Below are positions 24,796 to 28,511 of a DNA stretch of 28,511 bases, piece by piece. Source of the DNA: Sphingomonadales bacterium. GTDB taxonomy: Bacteria > Pseudomonadota > Alphaproteobacteria > Sphingomonadales > Sphingomonadaceae. Positions within the stretch are counted from its first letter, which is position 1. Every line of letters starts with the position of its first letter. Where the stretch lies: the NCBI GenBank assembly GCA_024636595.1, contig JAGXGT010000176.1, forward strand, positions 1 to 28,511. Direction: 5' to 3'. The notes beneath the pieces were generated by a model, which was not told the origin of the DNA, ran no database searches, and was given only the letters and a program-made list of their open reading frames with translations. Made by a program: the position numbers and the translations under genes.

Positions 24796-25725
24796 TCAAT
24801 CGCTTTTCGGTGCTAGGCGGATCATCCCTTCCTGCACCGCTGAAGCGATCAAAATCCCTTCTTGCGTATAGAGTGACCCGCGATTGAGACCGCGCGTATG
24901 GCCGGTCCAGTCGCTGTCCATGACATAGCAGATCCATTGATCGATCCTGAAATCGTCGTGGAACCACATCGCATGGTCGAGGCTGGTCGAGAATAGACCG
25001 GGCGTCGTCCAGTGCAATCCGTGCGGAATCATCGACGTCGAGAGCAATCCCATATCGGATGCGAAGGCCAGCGTTGCGCGGTGGATAAGCGGATCATCCG
25101 GCAACGGCGCGACCGTCTTTAACCATTGATATTGCCGCGCGTCCCGGGTTTTGCCTTCCGGCCGAAAGCTGCGAACATCAAACGGCCGCGGCATACTCAT
25201 CCGCTCGATATGCTCATCCGAAACCTGCGGATTGCGGGCAATCTGCTCCATCGCGCTCATACATTGCTCGGGCGGCAAAACATCCGGCATCTTTATTTGA
25301 TGCTCGAGCCCTTCGGCGGGTTTCTGGAAAGAGGCCGTCAGGTTGAAGATGACCTTGTCATTCTGCCGGACGACGACCCTGCGATTGGAGATGCTGCGGC
25401 CATCAAAATCGCGATGTACCCGGAAATGCAGCGGCTTGGTTTCATCGCCGGCGCGCAGAAAATAGGAATGGAGCGAATGAATATTCATCTCGTTATCCAC
25501 CGTGCGATCGGCAGCGACGATCGCCTGGGCGATCACCTGACCACCGAAAATCCGTTCGCGCGCGGTTGAACTGAGCGCCGGAAATATAAACTCATCTTCA
25601 CCATCCGTGGACAGGCTAAAGGTACGGAGCAATCCGGCTATCAGCTTCTCCGCAGACACGGAGGAGCGATTGGCCAAAGCATCCGACAACCGGCGTTCGA
25701 CTTGTTCGTCAGTAAGTTGATCCAA
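24796..25725 (-). CDS. tesB: acyl-CoA thioesterase II
   Basis: 309 residues, a double hot-dog thioesterase that hydrolyses acyl-CoA to free acid and CoA. Typical signatures are RIFGGQVIAQAIVAADRTV and HSLHSYFLRAGD in the first half, and ASDMGLL, SLDHAMWFH and ASAVQEGMIR in the second. By comparison with E. coli TesB these supply the catalytic aspartate, a serine in place of threonine (a common variant, also in peroxisomal ACOT8) and the glutamine. The start appears to be TTG at 25725 with only a weak ribosome site. It lies 49 nt downstream of the thiolase gene, so the two are probably one transcript. A thioesterase beside beta-oxidation genes may release stalled acyl-CoA or recover CoA. Confidence 0.9.
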   Translation of the reverse strand: MDQLTDEQVERRLSDALANRSSVSAEKLIAGLLRTFSLSTDGEDEFIFPALSSTARERIFGGQVIAQAIVAADRTVDNEMNIHSLHSYFLRAGDETKPLHFRVHRDFDGRSISNRRVVVRQNDKVIFNLTASFQKPAEGLEHQIKMPDVLPPEQCMSAMEQIARNPQVSDEHIERMSMPRPFDVRSFRPEGKTRDARQYQWLKTVAPLPDDPLIHRATLAFASDMGLLSTSMIPHGLHWTTPGLFSTSLDHAMWFHDDFRIDQWICYVMDSDWTGHTRGLNRGSLYTQEGILIASAVQEGMIRLAPKSD

Positions 25726-25774
25726 AACTGCTTCTATTCCTTAAAATGCGCCAAGCTGCGGGTATAGTCAGCGT

Positions 25775-26947
25775 TCAGGGATAAATCTCGAACAGTCCGG
25801 CACCGCCCTGACCGCCCCCGATGCACATGGTGACCACGCCCCATTTCGCGCCGCGACGGCGGCCTTCCTGCAACAAATGCCCGGCACAGCGCGCACCGGT
25901 CATACCGAATGGGTGGCCAATAGAGATCGAGCCGCCATTCACATTATATTTCTCAGGATCAATGCCCAGCCGATCGCGGCTGTACAAACACTGGCTGGCA
26001 AAAGCTTCGTTAAGTTCCCAGATATCGATATCGTCAACCGTCAGCCCCTGACGTTCAAGCAGTTTGGGAACGGCAAATACCGGACCAATGCCCATTTCAT
26101 CGGGCTCGCATCCCGCGACCGCCCAGGATACGAAACGCCCCAATGGTTCAAGTCCACGCCGCTCCGCCTCTTTGGCTTCCATCAACAGGACTGCAGCGGC
26201 TCCGTCCGACAACTGGCTGGCATTGCCGGCGGTGATATATTTGTCTTCTCCCATGATCGCCGGCAATTTGGCCAAGCCTTCCAATGTCGTCGTCGGGCGA
26301 TTGCACTCGTCCCGGTCGACCGTGTAATCGACGATGCTTTCTTCCTTGGTTTCCTTGTCGACCAATTTCATCCGGGTCTGCATCGGGACGATTTCATCGG
26401 CAAAAAGACCGGCTTCCTGGGCTGCTGCCATCCGCTGCTGCGATTGCAGGGAATATTCGTCCTGATATTCGCGACTGATATTGTAGCGCTCTGCGACAAT
26501 ATCGGCAGTTTCGATCATCGGCATGAAAATATCCGGTGCTATCTTCAGGATTTCTTCGTCGATCGATCCTTCCGGCGCCCGAGGACCCTGCATCGAAATA
26601 CTCTCCACTCCGCCGGCCACAACACAATCGGCACCATCGCCGCGAATATGGTTTGCCGCCATCGCTATCGCCTGCATGCCGGAGGAACAGAAGCGGTTGA
26701 TCGTCGCTCCAGCCGTCGTTTTGGGAAGGCCCGCGAGCAGCGCTGCATTGCGTCCGATATTGGGCGCTCCGTGCGCCACATTGCCCATCAGGCAATCATC
26801 GACAAAGCTGCTTTCCACACCCGATTTTGCTACGGCATGCTTGATCGCATGCGCCGCCATCGTCATCGGCGGTGTAATGTTGAAGCCGCCGCGACCCGCC
26901 TTGGCAAGGCCCGTGCGGGCATAAGATACAATGACAGCTTCACGCAT
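25775..26947 (-). CDS. fadA: acetyl-CoA acyltransferase (3-ketoacyl-CoA thiolase, FadA type)
   Basis: 390 residues with a complete classical thiolase active site: nucleophile C87 in NRFCSSGMQ, N313 in ELNEAFASQ, H345 in IGHPFGMTG and C375 in MCIGGGQGG. It cleaves 3-oxoacyl-CoA with CoA to acetyl-CoA and a shortened acyl-CoA, the last step of beta-oxidation. Start ATG at 26947 with AAGGA upstream. It is followed by tesB on the same strand and faces the FadJ-type gene set, so the block 20983-26947 encodes activation, hydration, dehydrogenation and thiolysis. Only an acyl-CoA dehydrogenase is missing from this set. It is a useful internal reference for the unusual thiolase at 10885. Confidence 0.93.
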   Translation of the reverse strand: MREAVIVSYARTGLAKAGRGGFNITPPMTMAAHAIKHAVAKSGVESSFVDDCLMGNVAHGAPNIGRNAALLAGLPKTTAGATINRFCSSGMQAIAMAANHIRGDGADCVVAGGVESISMQGPRAPEGSIDEEILKIAPDIFMPMIETADIVAERYNISREYQDEYSLQSQQRMAAAQEAGLFADEIVPMQTRMKLVDKETKEESIVDYTVDRDECNRPTTTLEGLAKLPAIMGEDKYITAGNASQLSDGAAAVLLMEAKEAERRGLEPLGRFVSWAVAGCEPDEMGIGPVFAVPKLLERQGLTVDDIDIWELNEAFASQCLYSRDRLGIDPEKYNVNGGSISIGHPFGMTGARCAGHLLQEGRRRGAKWGVVTMCIGGGQGGAGLFEIYP

Positions 26948-27172
26948 GCTGAATTTTCCTTTTGTTTTTACTGAATCCGATTTTTCAAGTGCAGTATAGC
27001 ATTTGGAGGCAAAATTATACGAGACCCGGTCAAAATGTCTACGCCTCTTGGGCCCTAGCTGTTAACGAATCGGGCCAATCAAAGGATCATCACTTTCCCC
27101 TGCCGATTTTCCAAGCCCTTTTGATAGTCTTGCGGTCCGAGGAAGTCATGCGAATAGGATTTCGTTTCGAGT

Positions 27173-27406
27173 CTATCGTGTCAGCGCGTAGTAAATCACG
27201 TAGCCCCAAGAGAAAAAACCGTGGATGATTGCCCATAATATCGACTTATGCGTAGTAAAGCTGATCGCAATGGCCAGAGCGCTACCAAATCCAACCCCTT
27301 TGCTGACGATCTCCTTGCGGACATAGGTGGCACCCCTTCTCATAGGCGATTCCCCCGGTGCATAATCTTCAGGACGCATCCGTTCCGGCTTGATCTTGTC
27401 CACCAT
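27173..27406 (-). CDS. small membrane protein of unknown function
   Basis: 77 residues, starting MVDKIKPERMRPEDYAPGE. The first half is charged and proline-rich; the second half is hydrophobic, with FGSALAIAISF and SILWAIIHGFFSWGYVIYYAL as one or two membrane segments. The ATG at 27406 comes 2 nt after the stop of the DAHP synthase gene, so it is the downstream gene of that operon; a longer frame beginning at 27601 would overlap the synthase and is rejected. I do not recognise a function. Small proteins with this WAIxHGxxxWxYVIYYA pattern occur widely in bacteria. Confidence 0.7.
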   Translation of the reverse strand: MVDKIKPERMRPEDYAPGESPMRRGATYVRKEIVSKGVGFGSALAIAISFTTHKSILWAIIHGFFSWGYVIYYALTR

Positions 27407-27408
27407 GG

Positions 27409-28511
27409 TCAGGCGGCTTCCCGGGCGCGGTCGGACAATTCCTGATTGAGCATTTCTGCCAGCAGGAAGGCGAGCTCCAGCGATTGCGCGGCGTTGAGGC
27501 GCGGGTCGCAATGGGTGTGATAGCGATCGCCCAGCGAGGCATCGGTGATCGCTACGCCGCCGCCGGTGCATTCGGTGACATTCTGCCCCGTCATCTCGCA
27601 ATGGATGCCACCGGCAAATGTGCCTTCTGCCCGATGGACGGCGAAAAAGCCGCGTACTTCGGTGAGAATTCGGTCAAACGGCCGGGTCTTGTAACCACTG
27701 TCGGCCTTGATGACATTGCCGTGCATTGGATCGCAAGACCAGACGACGGGATGTCCTTCCCGCTTCACGGCCCGGACGAGCGGCGTCAGGCCGCTTTCGA
27801 CCTTGTCGTGTCCGAAGCGCGAAATCAGTGTGATACGCCCTGGCTCACGCCCTGGATTGAGCGTGTCGAGCATTTTCAGCAGTGCATCGGGAGTCAGCGA
27901 AGGACCGCATTTCATGCCGATCGGATTGCCGATACCGCGCAGAAACTCGACATGGGCAGAGCCCTCGAACCGCGTCCGGTCGCCAATCCAGAGGAAATGC
28001 GCGCTGGTGTCATACCAGTCTCCGGTCAGACTGTCCTGCCGGGTCAGGCATTGCTCATAAGGCAGCAACAGCGCCTCGTGGCTGGTGTAGAAGGATGTGG
28101 CTTTCAGTTGCGGCACGGTGTCGGGATTGATCCCGCATGCTTCCATGAAGGCCAGCGCCTCGCCAATCCGGTCGGCCATTTCCTCGAATTTCTTCGCCCA
28201 GGGACTGCGCGCCATGAAATCATGGGTCCAGCCATGAACCTGCTTGAGATTGGCATAGCCGCCGGTCGAGAAAGCGCGGAGCAGGTTGAGCGTTGCCGCT
28301 GCCTGATTATAGGCGCGGACCATCCGCTCCGGATCCGGATCACGGCGGCTGCTGTCAAATTCGATCCCGTTGATGATATCCCCGCGATAGCTGGGCAGCT
28401 CGACGCCATCCTGCACTTCGATATCGGAAGAGCGCGGTTTGGCGAACTGACCCGCCATCCGGCCAAGCTTCACCACCGGCAATTTCGATGCATAGGTCAG
28501 CACCACCGCCA
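27409..28511 (-). CDS. class II 3-deoxy-D-arabino-heptulosonate 7-phosphate (DAHP) synthase, N-terminus outside window
   Basis: This is the first enzyme of the shikimate pathway, joining phosphoenolpyruvate and erythrose-4-phosphate. About 367 residues are visible; the frame runs off the right edge, so roughly 80-90 N-terminal residues are missing, including the expected metal-binding cysteine. Plant-type (class II) motifs present are KLGRMAGQFAKPRS, LLRAFSTGGYANL, SHEALLLPYEQ, MKCGPS, CDPMHGN, GGIHCEMTGQNVTEC with the metal histidine, and HTHCDPRLNAAQSLELAF with the metal aspartate. The apparent GTG near 28506 is an internal valine. It is followed by the small membrane protein gene after 2 nt. 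Confidence 0.93.
   Translation of the reverse strand, partial: AVVLTYASKLPVVKLGRMAGQFAKPRSSDIEVQDGVELPSYRGDIINGIEFDSSRRDPDPERMVRAYNQAAATLNLLRAFSTGGYANLKQVHGWTHDFMARSPWAKKFEEMADRIGEALAFMEACGINPDTVPQLKATSFYTSHEALLLPYEQCLTRQDSLTGDWYDTSAHFLWIGDRTRFEGSAHVEFLRGIGNPIGMKCGPSLTPDALLKMLDTLNPGREPGRITLISRFGHDKVESGLTPLVRAVKREGHPVVWSCDPMHGNVIKADSGYKTRPFDRILTEVRGFFAVHRAEGTFAGGIHCEMTGQNVTECTGGGVAITDASLGDRYHTHCDPRLNAAQSLELAFLLAEMLNQELSDRAREAA

Noticed and set aside
25877..26974. Long plus-strand open frame (365 codons)
   Set aside because: It is antisense to the FadA-type thiolase, whose full set of motifs is on the minus strand; the frame has no family features.
26948..27172. TATAAT and TATACT on the minus strand before the FadA-type thiolase
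   Set aside because: Good -10 matches, but no -35 at proper spacing, so no promoter is called although one must be near.

Overview
The window looks like chromosomal DNA of a sphingomonad (Sphingomonadales, Alphaproteobacteria). The grounds are a TonB-dependent receptor with the EIVVTAQKR-type plug entry common in that order, a class II (plant-type) DAHP synthase, a stand-alone PaaN-type aldehyde dehydrogenase, and a dense set of acyl-CoA ligases and thiolases. No genome comparison was possible, so this placement rests on protein family impressions only. No tRNA, rRNA, CRISPR array or complete insertion sequence was seen.

Layout. (1) 1-534: the 3' part of a DUF5681 protein gene, an accessory-genome type of gene. 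(2) 807-5353, minus strand: a tightly spaced unit TonB-dependent receptor > exported NylB-like serine hydrolase > tandem-domain HxlR regulator. (3) 5502-14190, plus strand, divergent from (2) across a 148-bp promoter region: seven closely packed genes encoding a nitronate-monooxygenase-like flavoprotein, a carotenoid/stilbene-type cleavage oxygenase, an acyl-CoA synthetase, an SCP2-type thiolase, a second thiolase with altered catalytic motifs, a PaaN-like aldehyde dehydrogenase and a lipocalin-like protein. (4) 14191-14667: non-coding, with a sequence resembling an insertion sequence end. (5) 14668-20438, minus strand: sterol desaturase family protein, then a TVP38-type membrane domain fused to a flavin disulfide oxidoreductase, a concentrative nucleoside transporter, a CDP-alcohol phosphatidyltransferase and a DUF1499 membrane protein; the last four are probably one operon. 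(6) 20439-20982: non-coding leader. (7) 20983-24792, plus strand: a FadJ-type multifunctional beta-oxidation enzyme and a second acyl-CoA synthetase. (8) 24796-26947, minus strand: a complete FadA-type thiolase and a TesB thioesterase. (9) 27173-28511, minus strand: class II DAHP synthase (cut by the window edge) followed by a 77-residue membrane protein.

How the genes may work together. Regions 2 and 3 read as one self-contained catabolic cluster: outer-membrane uptake (TonB receptor), periplasmic hydrolysis of an ester or amide (NylB-like hydrolase), oxidative cleavage of a C=C bond to aldehydes (cleavage oxygenase), oxidation of an aldehyde to an acid (PaaN-like dehydrogenase), CoA activation (acyl-CoA synthetase) and thiolysis (two thiolases), under a local HxlR regulator. 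I do not recognise this gene combination as a named pathway, and the substrate is unknown. The cluster has thiolases but no enoyl-CoA hydratase or 3-hydroxyacyl-CoA dehydrogenase of its own. It must either borrow them (for example the enzyme at 20983-23019) or act on a substrate that already yields a beta-oxo acid. This is the part of the window most worth following up.
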